Below are positions 25,519 to 34,050 of a stretch of 64,000 bases of DNA, one piece after another. Location of the stretch: NCBI RefSeq assembly GCF_024259515.1, contig NZ_JANBWE010000002.1:434001-498000 (forward strand), in the 5' to 3' direction. The notes under the pieces are model-generated. The model saw only the letters and a list, made by a program, of their open reading frames with translations, had not been told where the DNA came from and ran no database searches. The position numbers were made by a program, and so were the translations under genes. This DNA comes from Salirhabdus salicampi (GTDB lineage Bacteria; Bacillota; Bacilli; Bacillales; Alkalibacillaceae). Each line of letters starts with the position of its first letter. Position 1 is the stretch's first letter.

Positions 25519-27057
25519 CAACCGTTCCTGTAGTGATCGAAACTGTTCATCATTATTTAGCTCAACAGCTGTATTTACATGGTGAATAGCTGATTCAATA
25601 TCATCTAACTTGTGATATACTAACGCTAAATTATAATGAGCTTCCGCAAAAGAGGCATTATACTCAATCGCTTTGAGTAAATCCTCTTTTGCTTTTGTTA
25701 ATTCCTCTTGTTGAATATATACGTAAGCACGCTTAAAATATAAAATTTGCAGTTGCTCATGGTCCCCTGTATGTTGAATCCCCTCACTATATAATTCTAC
25801 TGCCTTCCCATAATTGTTCTCCTCAACTTGTCGGTCCCCCATTACAATTGAGACGTTTGGGTCAAAACCGGTAAATGTTTGGTGAATCCCTGAGTAGATG
25901 AGTCCGAATACGAGTCCACAATACAGGAAGAGAGCACCAAATTGCATAAGCAATGATTTTCGCTTTGGTAACTGTACAATTGCTGATGCGATAAAACCAC
26001 CGACTAATCCCCCCATGTGGGCTCCGTTATCAATATTAGGAACCGAGAGGCCTAATATAACGTTTAAACCAATAATAAAAAGTAACTCTTTCCCCATTGT
26101 TTGAAAGAATACCTTTTTGTTTGTAACACCGAAAAAGAGGAGAGCACCAAATAATCCAAAAAGTGCCCCAGAAGCACCAGCGGCAACAGATGAGTTGAAT
26201 GCAAAACTTGCTAATCCACCTACAGTACCTGCTAAAAAATAAATGATTAAAAATTTTGTTTTTCCATACATCCGTTCAACCGTAGTCCCTAGATAAAAAA
26301 GGGCAAGCATGTTCATCATTATATGAATAAAGCCAATATGTAAAAACATGGACGAAAAGATTCGCCACCATTCCCCCTCCATAATATATGGATTAAACTT
26401 TGCTCCCCATTGAATTAAATTCAACGTATCCGTACTTCCACCCTCAGTACTCGTTTCCACCAGGTAAAAAACAATGACATTAATCGCTAAAATGATGTAT
26501 GTAAAAAAAGGGGTACTATATTGAAAAAGTGACGCTAATTCCTGCTTTTTTCGTTCTGATTCTTGATGAATCGCCCTTTTCATCACAGTAAGTTGATTGG
26601 CCATTTCATCTTCTGTATGATATTGAATCGAAAACGGAGGGACATTTATATTTTGAAGAAAACGTTGTAATTCCTGCTCACGGTTTTCGGACTCTAAGTA
26701 AAAAGTTTGGATTGTATACGTTTTTCGATCACGTAATCGATGTGGCCTTTTTAAGCGGCTCCAATCATCGACTGGGGGATATTGAGAAACATATACGTTG
26801 TAAATCATCACTTCCTTCCCGATAATTTGTTTGCGATTCCGTCGCACTTGTTCTATCGTTCCCTCAATATCTTTTTTGACATGATTGGCCCAGTCAAACC
26901 CTTGCAAACTTAATCGAACTAATTCGGTTTTATTTCCTTTTATTTTTTCAAGCCAAATTTCATTTGATTGGTCATCAAGTTGGAGTATTTCGAAATGCTG
27001 TTCAAAAATTAATTTAGATGCGAGATTCCATAAGTAATACTGATCATTTATGTACAT
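25492..27057 (-). CDS. gluP: Rhomboid intramembrane protease GluP
   Basis: A 521-residue rhomboid serine protease (YqgP). The cytoplasmic N-terminal domain covers about 1-170; six or seven membrane segments follow, with catalytic Ser in GASGALFGLFGALL and His in NGAHMGGLVGG. FIHIGFIHIMMNMLAL is the conserved first-helix region. The C-terminal part (about 390-510) holds two or three TPR repeats. In B. subtilis GluP works with FtsH in membrane protein quality control and cleaves the magnesium transporter MgtE. The start is the ATG at 27057 after AGGAGGGTG. Confidence 0.93.
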   Translation of the reverse strand: MYINDQYYLWNLASKLIFEQHFEILQLDDQSNEIWLEKIKGNKTELVRLSLQGFDWANHVKKDIEGTIEQVRRNRKQIIGKEVMIYNVYVSQYPPVDDWSRLKRPHRLRDRKTYTIQTFYLESENREQELQRFLQNINVPPFSIQYHTEDEMANQLTVMKRAIHQESERKKQELASLFQYSTPFFTYIILAINVIVFYLVETSTEGGSTDTLNLIQWGAKFNPYIMEGEWWRIFSSMFLHIGFIHIMMNMLALFYLGTTVERMYGKTKFLIIYFLAGTVGGLASFAFNSSVAAGASGALFGLFGALLFFGVTNKKVFFQTMGKELLFIIGLNVILGLSVPNIDNGAHMGGLVGGFIASAIVQLPKRKSLLMQFGALFLYCGLVFGLIYSGIHQTFTGFDPNVSIVMGDRQVEENNYGKAVELYSEGIQHTGDHEQLQILYFKRAYVYIQQEELTKAKEDLLKAIEYNASFAEAHYNLALVYHKLDDIESAIHHVNTAVELNNDEQFRSLQERLLKVRDSLN

Positions 27058-27122
27058 CAAACACCCTCCTATATGTAAACATCTTACCATGAACGCTACA
27101 TGATAGGAACAAAAGAAAACGC

Positions 27123-27317
27123 TCAGCTTGATGAAGCTGAACGTTGAAACATAAAACTCATCATTTTTCGACGTACACTAGGCAAATTTGCGATTGTAGC
27201 AGCCGTTAGTTTTCGGAGTATACCAACGGATATCATATATCGTAAAAGTTTATAACGAATTTTATAGAGAATCGTTGCCCCTGTTATAATTGTTAATATG
27301 CTAAATGCCAGCCGCAA
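27123..27317 (-). CDS. yqgO: YqgO-like small protein
   Basis: About 64 residues, with an N-terminal hydrophobic segment (LRLAFSILTIITGATILY) and a basic, Ser-rich C-terminus. The start is unclear: a TTG at 27317 has GAAGGAG nine bases upstream, and a GTG at 27326 directly abuts that site. B. subtilis has the small gene yqgO at the same point between yqgP and yqgN, so I use that name with caution. Function unknown. Confidence 0.55.
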   Translation of the reverse strand: MRLAFSILTIITGATILYKIRYKLLRYMISVGILRKLTAATIANLPSVRRKMMSFMFQRSASSS

Positions 27318-27382
27318 AATGGTCACTCCTTCTGTAACTATTTTACGAATATGTTGCCTTCCTTTCCATAAAATATACGCGC

Positions 27383-27946
27383 TTAAAATAAAAGGCCTGT
27401 TTCTGTGATGACGTGATGAACAGGTATATCAAACTGGTCATGAGGTAGCGATCTTTGGATTTGTTTATTCGTCGCAAGGGCAATAGTTTCTCCGGTAAAC
27501 TTTTGTAAATACCGATCATAATATCCCCCACCATAACCGATACGGTAACCATCATAATCAAATAATAAGCCAGGTACAATTATTAGGTCGATTGACTCTT
27601 TAGGTATCAACCTTTCAACTTTATCATTTGGCTCGAACAAATCTAAATATGTATTTTGGAGCTTTGATTGAGGCGTATAATGATAAAACAGCATTTTATG
27701 ATCCTGGTCTGGATAACACTTAGGAATCGACACTTCTTTTTCGAGTTCCCAAGCCTTATGAATAATCGGTTTCGTTGGAAGCTCGGTTGTCCGTGCGACT
27801 GTGATTCCAATCCGATGAGCGTTTTGCCAATATGTAGTTTTGAATAGATGACCGGCGATTATGTTGGCATACATCTGTCGTTCTTTTTCCGAAAATGCTT
27901 TTAATAAATGTTTCCCCTCATTGCGAAGTTCCTTCTTGTCCTCCAT
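27383..27946 (-). CDS. yqgN: 5-formyltetrahydrofolate cyclo-ligase
   Basis: A 187-residue enzyme that converts 5-formyl-THF into 5,10-methenyl-THF using ATP, recovering the folate by-product formed by serine hydroxymethyltransferase. Family motifs are VPGLLFDYDGYRIGYGGGYYDRYL near the C-terminus and PFIPKCYPDQD-like PKCYPDQDHKMLFY in the middle. ATG at 27946 follows GAGGGGGAATCTCTT; 41 further upstream codons lack a ribosome site. A structured leader lies upstream (28070-28205). Confidence 0.92.
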   Translation of the reverse strand: MEDKKELRNEGKHLLKAFSEKERQMYANIIAGHLFKTTYWQNAHRIGITVARTTELPTKPIIHKAWELEKEVSIPKCYPDQDHKMLFYHYTPQSKLQNTYLDLFEPNDKVERLIPKESIDLIIVPGLLFDYDGYRIGYGGGYYDRYLQKFTGETIALATNKQIQRSLPHDQFDIPVHHVITETGLLF

Positions 27947-28071
27947 AAGAGATTCCCCCTCTGTATAATAACGATGTGCATAGCGGAAAATTACGATGGA
28001 AAATTTGGTGGTTGTGCATTTCATTGATTTCATCAATTTCGGCTTCACCGTCCATATGTACACGATCAAGG

Positions 28072-28205
28072 GTTGTATAAGGTTTTTATTCTATGACGAA
28101 TTGTACGTGTCAAAACATCATGTCATGTGCGCCTATATGATGTGTCATATGGAGAAAACCTCCTTATGATTCGTTAGCATGCTGTATAAGAGGTTTTTTA
28201 TTCTT
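28072..28205. other. Structured intergenic element with near-repeats and mini-ORF
   Basis: Two near-identical stretches, GTATAAGGTTTTTATTC (about 28075-28091) and GTATAAGAGGTTTTTTATTC, flank this region. On the plus strand AAAACCTCCTTAT (28155-28167) pairs with ATAAGAGGTTTT and ends in T6, like an intrinsic terminator. On the minus strand the same stem hides an AAGGAGG ribosome site ten bases before ATG 28148, which opens a 12-codon frame (MTHHIGAHDMMF) to a TGA at 28110. A second hairpin, ACATCAT/ATGATGT, lies inside it. Whether this is a regulatory leader of yqgN, a small RNA or a chance structure cannot be decided from sequence. Confidence 0.4.
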
Positions 28206-28211
28206 ACATAT

Positions 28212-28256
28212 AAAAAATGAGTGACAAGAATTGATATACATCAATTCTGTCACTCA
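28212..28256 (-). terminator. Terminator after rpmG
   Basis: On the minus strand TGAGTGACAGAATTGAT and ATCAATTCTTGTCACTCA pair around a four-base loop with one bulge, followed by a T run. This is a long, stable terminator just after rpmG. Confidence 0.92.
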
Positions 28257-28263
28257 CTTCGCC

Positions 28264-28413
28264 TTATTTTGTCTCACGGTGTAGGGTATGTTTATTACAA
28301 CGTGGGCAATATTTTACTAATTCCATTCTGTCTGGGTTAGTACGCTTATTTTTTGTAGTAATATAGTTACGGTCACCAGTTTCAGTGCATGCTAACGTTA
28401 CTTGTACACGCAT
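28264..28413 (-). CDS. rpmG: Ribosomal protein L33
   Basis: A 49-residue large-subunit ribosomal protein beginning [17 protein letters not shown] and ending HTLHRETK. The C-terminal pair CPRC is intact, but the N-terminal CxxC of zinc-binding L33 is CTET here, so only half the zinc ribbon remains. Bacilli often carry zinc-binding and zinc-independent L33 paralogues with switching under Zur; this copy looks intermediate. GGAGGG precedes the ATG. Located as rpmGA in B. subtilis. Too short for a 60-residue cut-off. Confidence 0.95.
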   Translation of the reverse strand: MRVQVTLACTETGDRNYITTKNKRTNPDRMELVKYCPRCNKHTLHRETK

Positions 28414-28587
28414 TATATTTCCCTCCATTCTTCCAGCTGTCAAAAAATTTCACAGTTTTGTACATATTAAGACTTATATATAATACCAAAAGTTATAGAA
28501 CTATTCAAGATACCTATTCTTTATGTTCAAACTTTCCTTAAAAATATATTATATGTTATAAATATATCATGAAATGAGGTGGAACGA

Positions 28588-28938
28588 ATGCTATTTCCGT
28601 TTGTCAGTTTAATCATTATTTCGATTGTCTTATATATTTTATCATTTTTTGTTCAAGATCGATTTGGGGAACTTGAAAAACAAATTGAACAACTGTCGAT
28701 ATCAAATTTTCAAGAGTCCTATAAGCTTAAAAAAAGAATTAAGGTTTTGGAAGAAGAACTATTAATGGAAGCAATGCCAGAAAAATTCACCCAAAAGGAA
28801 ACGATGTCTCAACCTCCCCTATTAAAGGAGGTCCAACGACTCTCCGCCCAGGGATTAACGGTAAAAGAAATCGCCCAAAAAACTGCTCTGCAAGAGCATG
28901 ATGTAAAAGCCATTATCTATCAAATAGGTGAAAAGTAG
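28588..28938 (+). CDS. yqzD: Membrane-anchored coiled-coil protein, YqzD-like
   Basis: A 116-residue protein with one N-terminal membrane segment (about 3-20), a coiled-coil stretch (FGELEKQIEQL to KRIKVLEEELL, about 25-63), and a C-terminal block resembling a helix-turn-helix (LTVKEIAQKTALQEHDVKAI). ATG at 28588 follows GAGGTGG; a GTG three codons earlier overlaps that site. It pairs with the YqzC-like gene 14 bp downstream and converges on phoU. B. subtilis has yqzC and yqzD beside pst, so the names follow position. Function unknown. Confidence 0.68.
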   Translation: MLFPFVSLIIISIVLYILSFFVQDRFGELEKQIEQLSISNFQESYKLKKRIKVLEEELLMEAMPEKFTQKETMSQPPLLKEVQRLSAQGLTVKEIAQKTALQEHDVKAIIYQIGEK

Positions 28939-28952
28939 TAGGTGAGATAAAG

Positions 28953-29420
28953 ATGAAAAGCACATTACGTTCATACTCCCTCGGTATGATGACAGCAACC
29001 CTGTTATTAGGAGGGTACTTTCTTTTCTTTTATGAAAGTACAACGGAGGAGGAAGTTGAAGAACATCATGAAAAACCAATTCGTACTGATGATGCCCTCT
29101 CATTATTACGAGAGGATGGGTACATAATCTTTACCCAAGAAGAGCTTGAACAGTTTGAACAAAATATAAAACATAAAGAAGAAAAAAGTGAAGAGTATGA
29201 CCAACAAGAAAAGCAGTCAGTTACATTAAAGATTGAACGAGGAATGAACACGACTGAAGTAGGTGATGCCCTTGTCGAACTAAATATTATTGATGATAAG
29301 GATGCCTTTATTACCTTTATGGAAAAACACGAATATACAAAGTCCATTATTTACGGTGAATACGACATAAAGACAGATGCTACATATGAAGAAATTGCTT
29401 CTATTATTACAAATAAATAA
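28953..29420 (+). CDS. yqzC: YqzC-like protein with MltG/YceG-type N-terminal fold
   Basis: A 155-residue membrane-anchored protein: one segment (about 10-28), an acidic linker with EEEVEEHHE and a Glu-rich stretch, then a C-terminal module IERGMNTTEVGDALVELNII followed by YGEYDIKTDATYEEIASII. The latter resembles the LysM-like domain that precedes the catalytic part of MltG (YceG) transglycosylases. The catalytic domain itself is absent, so it is unlikely to be an enzyme. GGTGAG precedes the ATG. Confidence 0.7.
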   Translation: MKSTLRSYSLGMMTATLLLGGYFLFFYESTTEEEVEEHHEKPIRTDDALSLLREDGYIIFTQEELEQFEQNIKHKEEKSEEYDQQEKQSVTLKIERGMNTTEVGDALVELNIIDDKDAFITFMEKHEYTKSIIYGEYDIKTDATYEEIASIITNK

Positions 29421-29493
29421 CTCCCCTTTTTGTATGGAGAGGTGAGAAGGGCTATCTAAAGGAGCAATCAAGACCCTGTTTTTATTTTCCTCA

Positions 29494-29528
29494 TAAAAAA
29501 ACCAACTTTCGTTGTACGAAAGTTGGTT
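29494..29528 (-). terminator. Terminator of the pst-phoU operon
   Basis: On the minus strand AACCAACTTTCGTACAACGAAAGTTGGTTTTTTTA, a 12-bp stem with T run, directly after phoU. Confidence 0.92.
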
Positions 29529-29535
29529 CCTCTAC

Positions 29536-30195
29536 TTATTTATTTAAATCGTATGTCTCCCCTTTAACTAGGTAAAAGACATTTTCCCCAATGTTCGTTA
29601 TATGATCAGCGAAACGCTCAATATACCGAGAACTAAATGCCATTTGCATAATGTGCTGAATAACCTCCGGATTCGATTCCGTATGCTGTAACATATCGCG
29701 AATCACTTGACTGTGCATTGCATCGATTTCATCGTCCAAATCCGCTAATTTTTTCGCTAATGTAATATCTTCTTGTTCAAAGGCTTGGATAGCTAACGTT
29801 ACCATATCAATTGCTTTTGCACACATTTTATCTATATTCGGATGAATCGTTAATGAATGGGCTTCACCGAGACGTAATGTTGATTTTGCTATATTAACCG
29901 CATGGTCTGCCATTCTTTCTAAATCAGAAGAGATTTTCAACGCAATAATTAACCTTCTTAAATCAGTAGCAAATGGTTGTTCTTTCGTAATGAGTAAGAT
30001 AGCTTTCTCATTTATAATGAGTTCCTTTTGATCCAACTCTTTATCATCATCAATGATTTTTTGGGCACCCTCTACATCTTTATGGTACAACGTATATACA
30101 GCTTCATCTAATCGTTGACGAACATCTTTCGCTAAATCTTTAATCAATTCCTTCAATCCCTCTAAATCGTCCTGAAAGTGTTCACGTACACTCAT
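29536..30195 (-). CDS. phoU: Phosphate-specific transport accessory protein PhoU
   Basis: A 219-residue all-helical protein with two PhoU repeats; the metal-binding signatures DLERMADHAVNIA (about 90-102) and RYIERFADHITNIGENV (about 190-206) are present. PhoU binds the Pst transporter and phosphate sensor kinases and represses the Pho response when phosphate is plentiful. GAGAGGTGG precedes the ATG. B. subtilis lacks phoU here, so this is a notable difference. Last gene of pstSCAB-phoU. Confidence 0.96.
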   Translation of the reverse strand: MSVREHFQDDLEGLKELIKDLAKDVRQRLDEAVYTLYHKDVEGAQKIIDDDKELDQKELIINEKAILLITKEQPFATDLRRLIIALKISSDLERMADHAVNIAKSTLRLGEAHSLTIHPNIDKMCAKAIDMVTLAIQAFEQEDITLAKKLADLDDEIDAMHSQVIRDMLQHTESNPEVIQHIMQMAFSSRYIERFADHITNIGENVFYLVKGETYDLNK

Positions 30196-30219
30196 ACATT
30201 TTCCACCTCTCTTATTCTT

Positions 30220-31032
30220 TTAACCGAATCGACCTGTAATATAGTCTTCTGTTCGCTTATCCTCTGGGTTGGAAAATAATTGGTTCGTATTCGTATACTC
30301 AATTAATTCACCATTTAAGAAAAATGCTGTTTTATCAGATACACGTGCTGCCTGTTGCATGTTGTGGGTAACAATCACTATACTGTATTTCTCTTTTAAC
30401 TGTTTAATGAGGTCTTCAACTTTTAATGTAGAGATTGGATCAAGGGCAGAAGTTGGCTCATCCATTAAGATGACGTCAGGTTCAATTGCTAAACAACGGG
30501 CTATGCATAATCGCTGTTGCTGACCACCAGATAAACCATACGCATTTTCATCCAAACGATCTTTCACTTCATCCCATATTGCAGCATCGCGCAAACTTTT
30601 CTCTACTATTGCATCTAGGTCTTTCTTCTTTTTAATGCCGTGAATCCTCGGTCCATAAGCCACGTTATCGTAAATCGACTTTGGAAAGGGATTAGGTTTT
30701 TGGAAAACCATACCGACACGTGTACGCAAATCTTCTACTTGATATTTTGGTGCAAATATATTTTGATCTTTATATTTAATGGTCCCAGATGTTTTCACAA
30801 TAGGGACAAGTTCAACCATTCGATTTAATGTTTTTAAAAAAGTAGATTTCCCACAACCTGACGGGCCAATAATCGCTGTAATGTCGTTTTCAACAATTTC
30901 CAAATTAATATCTTTTAATGCTTGATCCTCCCCATACCACAGGTTTAAATCGGAGATGTCAAACACTCTCTTTTTCTTCACTTCCTCCGTAATTGGCTGT
31001 TCTTCCATAACAGGTTTCGTAAATACTGACAT
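30220..31032 (-). CDS. pstB: Phosphate ABC transporter ATP-binding protein
   Basis: A 270-residue ABC ATPase driving high-affinity phosphate import. Walker [10 protein letters not shown] near 59-67, signature [19 protein letters not shown], Walker [14 protein letters not shown] and the switch histidine in IVTHNMQQA are all present. The N-terminal 25 residues are an additional charged extension. Only one pstB copy is in the operon, against two in B. subtilis. GAGGAGG precedes the ATG. Confidence 0.97.
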   Translation of the reverse strand: MSVFTKPVMEEQPITEEVKKKRVFDISDLNLWYGEDQALKDINLEIVENDITAIIGPSGCGKSTFLKTLNRMVELVPIVKTSGTIKYKDQNIFAPKYQVEDLRTRVGMVFQKPNPFPKSIYDNVAYGPRIHGIKKKKDLDAIVEKSLRDAAIWDEVKDRLDENAYGLSGGQQQRLCIARCLAIEPDVILMDEPTSALDPISTLKVEDLIKQLKEKYSIVIVTHNMQQAARVSDKTAFFLNGELIEYTNTNQLFSNPEDKRTEDYITGRFG

Positions 31033-31061
31033 AAAAAATCCTCCTCACCCAAGTGAAATAT

Positions 31062-31940
31062 TTATAAACGACGACTAAATTTGTTCCGTATGATGACCGC
31101 AACAGTATTCATACAAAGTAGGATAACTAATAAAACAATAATTCCTGCAGCAGATACGAACTGCCACTCTGCCTCAGGTCTACTTACCCAGTTGTAAATT
31201 TGAATCGGCATAACTGTATAAGGATCTGTTAACTTTCCTGGTAATGTAAATATGGCAGCTGCAGCACCTACAATTAATAAAGGGGCAGTTTCACCAATTG
31301 CCCTTGATAGAGCTAAAATAGTGCCTGTTAATATCCCCGGGAGCGCAGCAGGCATAATGACCCTGACAATAGTTTGCCACTTTGACGCCCCCATACCGAA
31401 CGAAGCAGCTTTTAAGTCATTCGGCACTGATCGTATCGCTTCTTGTGATGCAACCACTACGATTGGGAGAACAAGTAAACTCATCGTTAATCCACCTGCA
31501 ATTAATGTGTATCCGAGTCTCATGAAGTAGACGAAAAAGGTTAGACCGAGCAATCCATATACAATGGACGGAACCGCGGCTAAGTTTTGAATATTTGCCT
31601 GAATAAATCTAGCAATTTTATTTTTGACAGCATATTCCTCTAAATATAAGGCTGTTGAGATTCCTATGATCATCGAAACAGGTGCTACAATCCCCATTAG
31701 TAATAAAGAACCTACAATCCCCGCTAATATACCGGCTTCCTCGGGATATGGTGCTGGAAAGCCGTTTATGAAACCCCAGTCTACATACGCAATTCCTTGA
31801 GTCAAAATACGGTAAAGAAGAGAAATGAGTACAACTAACCCTACTAAAGTAGCACCAAAAATCATGACATGGAAAATACGACTAATGATTGTCCTTCTTA
31901 TTAAATGTTTGTTCCATTGTTGTTGCGACATTTGTTTCAT
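31062..31940 (-). CDS. pstA: Phosphate ABC transporter permease PstA
   Basis: A 292-residue permease with six membrane segments, the ABC-permease EAA-type loop APIRSVPNDLKAASFGMGASKWQTI-like region near 190 (EAIRSVPNDLKAASFGMGAS), and ALSRAIGETAPLL after it. It forms the channel with PstC. Its ATG shares an A with the pstC stop codon (TAATG), so translation is coupled. Confidence 0.96.
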   Translation of the reverse strand: MKQMSQQQWNKHLIRRTIISRIFHVMIFGATLVGLVVLISLLYRILTQGIAYVDWGFINGFPAPYPEEAGILAGIVGSLLLMGIVAPVSMIIGISTALYLEEYAVKNKIARFIQANIQNLAAVPSIVYGLLGLTFFVYFMRLGYTLIAGGLTMSLLVLPIVVVASQEAIRSVPNDLKAASFGMGASKWQTIVRVIMPAALPGILTGTILALSRAIGETAPLLIVGAAAAIFTLPGKLTDPYTVMPIQIYNWVSRPEAEWQFVSAAGIIVLLVILLCMNTVAVIIRNKFSRRL

Positions 31941-32884
31941 TAATATTCCTCCCTAAACCTACGGGCAATTCGTTGTGAAATAAGGTTCATAATGAGTGTA
32001 AAGACGAACAATGTTATTCCGACAGCATAAACACTGTAATAAATCGTTGATCCATACGTTGTATCACCGGACGTACCTTGAACGATAAATGCAGTTAACG
32101 TTTGAATCGATTCTGTCGGATCGAACGTAAAGTTTGGTGTTACACCAGCAGCAATCGTGACAATCATCGTTTCCCCAATTGCCCGGGAAATAGCTAAAAC
32201 AACGGAAGCGACAACACCTGAAAAGGCAGCAGGTAATACAACTTTTATCGCTACTTCGAATTTTGTCGCGCCCATTGCTAGGGCCCCTTCCCGCAAACCA
32301 TTCGGCACAGAGTTCATTGCATCTTCAGATAAAGAAGCAATCATCGGTATAATCATAATTCCGACAACTATCCCTGCACTTAACGCATTGAACACTTTAA
32401 TATTGGGAATAAAGGTTTCTAACAGTGGTGTTACAAATGTCAAAGCAAAAAATCCGTAAACTACTGTAGGAATACCAGCTAATACTTCCAATACTGGTTT
32501 AATTGTTTTTCTCGTTTTTTCCCCCGCATACTCACTCAAAAAAATGGCAGAGGCAATTCCTAAGGGAACTGCTACAATCGTTGCAATGAGTGTAATGAGT
32601 AATGTTCCTGTAATCAGGGGTAATACACCATAGTCTCCTTGCCATGGACGCCAATCTTTATTTAGAAAAAAATCAGCTGGAGATACTTCACTAAAAAATA
32701 CTAATGCCTCTTTTACTAATGTAACCACAATACCGATTGTTGTTAGGACAGAGAGACCTGCACAAAACAACAGGAAGATGGGTACTAGTCTTTCCCCTTT
32801 TCTCAACAACTTAATTCTATCTTTTTTTTCTTTAATTTTTTTTTGTACATCCAAACTGTGCTTATTGGCTTCAAAAGCATCCAT
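31940..32884 (-). CDS. pstC: Phosphate ABC transporter permease PstC
   Basis: A 314-residue permease with a charged cytoplasmic N-terminus (KKIKEKKDRIKLLRKGERL) and six membrane segments. EDAMNSVPNGLREGALAMGA is the coupling loop that contacts PstB, followed by AISRAIGETMIVTIAAG. AAAGGAG precedes the ATG. A hairpin separates it from pstS. Confidence 0.96.
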   Translation of the reverse strand: MDAFEANKHSLDVQKKIKEKKDRIKLLRKGERLVPIFLLFCAGLSVLTTIGIVVTLVKEALVFFSEVSPADFFLNKDWRPWQGDYGVLPLITGTLLITLIATIVAVPLGIASAIFLSEYAGEKTRKTIKPVLEVLAGIPTVVYGFFALTFVTPLLETFIPNIKVFNALSAGIVVGIMIIPMIASLSEDAMNSVPNGLREGALAMGATKFEVAIKVVLPAAFSGVVASVVLAISRAIGETMIVTIAAGVTPNFTFDPTESIQTLTAFIVQGTSGDTTYGSTIYYSVYAVGITLFVFTLIMNLISQRIARRFREEY

Positions 32885-32913
32885 TTTTCAATACTCCTTT
32901 CATCACAAGGGAA

Positions 32914-32936
32914 GGTGAGGACAGAATGTCCCCACC
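32914..32936 (-). terminator. Intercistronic hairpin between pstS and pstC
   Basis: GGTGGGGACA and TGTCCTCACC pair with one mismatch around a short loop. No T run follows, so it is more likely a processing or mRNA-stabilising hairpin that lets pstS be expressed above the membrane components than a complete terminator. Confidence 0.6.
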
Positions 32937-32946
32937 TATTAACTAT

Positions 32947-33909
32947 TTATTCATAGATTGATTTAATCTCTTCAAGTTGTTCTTCATATTTAGCCTGTGG
33001 TAAAGCAACATACCCAACCCGTTCTGCTGATTCACCTGCATTTTGCAGTAAAAATTCAGTGAAATTTTGTACTTCTTCCTTTTCTTTAAGAGATGTTGTG
33101 TTCACGTATGTGAATAATGGGCGTGATAATGGTGAGTATGACCCATCCTGAATGGTATCTCCATTCGGTTGAATTGCACCATTTCCCTCATCAATGGCTA
33201 ATACTTTCAACTTATCTTTGTTTGCCTCATAGTAAGCATAGCCGAAAAATCCGATAGCATATGGATTATCTTGGATTCCACGAACGAGAACGTTGTCGTT
33301 TTCAGATAATGTAACACCTTCACCTTCACGCATTGGTTTATCCTCTAAAATGACTTCATTGAAATAATCAAATGTTCCTGAATCGTGACCTGGGCTAAAA
33401 ATTTCAATCTCTTCATCAGGCCAGGAGGAATCGATATCAGACCATTTTGTGTTACGCGCTTCATCTAAGAAAATATCACGAAGCTGTTCTACTGAAAGTT
33501 CTTCGACAAAGTCATTTTGTTGACTTACAACTACAGAAAGGCCATCGTAAGCTAACACAATTTCCTTTAATTCAATTCCGTTTTGTTCTGCAATTGCTTT
33601 TTCCTCATCTTTAATTGGACGAGATGCGTTACTAAAATCTATTTCACCTTTTGTTGATTTCTTAAAGCCACCGCCAGAACCAACACTTTCAAGTGGCGTA
33701 TTTACCTTTGGTTGCTCTTTGTTGTATTCGTACAGTACACCTTCCATAATCGGAAAAACAGTTGAGGATCCTGCCAGTTTTACTGTCCCAGTTAGTTTAT
33801 CTTCTCCTCCTTCATTACCATTACCGTCGCCATTCGCACTTTCTCCACATGCAGTTAGCACTCCAAGGATTAGAATAAAAACGAATAAAAAACTAAACTT
33901 TTTGTTCAT
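32947..33909 (-). CDS. pstS: Phosphate-binding lipoprotein PstS
   Basis: A 320-residue substrate-binding protein. The signal peptide ends in the lipobox LTACGES, so the mature protein is tethered by Cys near residue 21, followed by a flexible Gly/Asn/Glu linker. Phosphate-binding segments GSSTVFPIME, SVGSGGGFKKSTKGEIDFSN and SPGHDSGTFDYF are recognisable. It delivers phosphate to PstCAB. A four-repeat PhoP box lies upstream at 33968-34006. Confidence 0.97.
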   Translation of the reverse strand: MNKKFSFLFVFILILGVLTACGESANGDGNGNEGGEDKLTGTVKLAGSSTVFPIMEGVLYEYNKEQPKVNTPLESVGSGGGFKKSTKGEIDFSNASRPIKDEEKAIAEQNGIELKEIVLAYDGLSVVVSQQNDFVEELSVEQLRDIFLDEARNTKWSDIDSSWPDEEIEIFSPGHDSGTFDYFNEVILEDKPMREGEGVTLSENDNVLVRGIQDNPYAIGFFGYAYYEANKDKLKVLAIDEGNGAIQPNGDTIQDGSYSPLSRPLFTYVNTTSLKEKEEVQNFTEFLLQNAGESAERVGYVALPQAKYEEQLEEIKSIYE

Positions 33910-33967
33910 CAGTTTTTCCCCCTACGAAATATTTAAATATCTTACAGTCTTTATAGTAAAGATTGTC

Positions 33968-34006
33968 TATTAATCTCGTATAAAGGAATTGTTAACGTTG
34001 TGTAAA
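33968..34006 (-). promoter_or_regulatory. PhoP box of the pst operon
   Basis: On the minus strand four hexamers follow one another with exact 11-bp spacing: TTTACA (34006-34001), TTAACA (33995-33990), TTTATA (33984-33979) and TTAATA (33973-33968). This is the textbook TT(A/T)ACA-N5 direct repeat array for PhoP dimers. A -10-like TACTAT begins nine bases further on. Activation by the PhoPR system under phosphate starvation is inferred with good support. Confidence 0.9.
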
Positions 34007-34037
34007 TAAAAAAACAGAACGGTTTCCCGTTCTGTTT
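34007..34037 (-). terminator. Terminator after pbpA
   Basis: On the minus strand AAACAGAACGGGAAACCGTTCTGTTTTTTTA, a 10-bp stem with T run. It isolates the pst promoter from pbpA transcription. Confidence 0.92.
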
Positions 34038-34050
34038 ACGCATCTCATAT

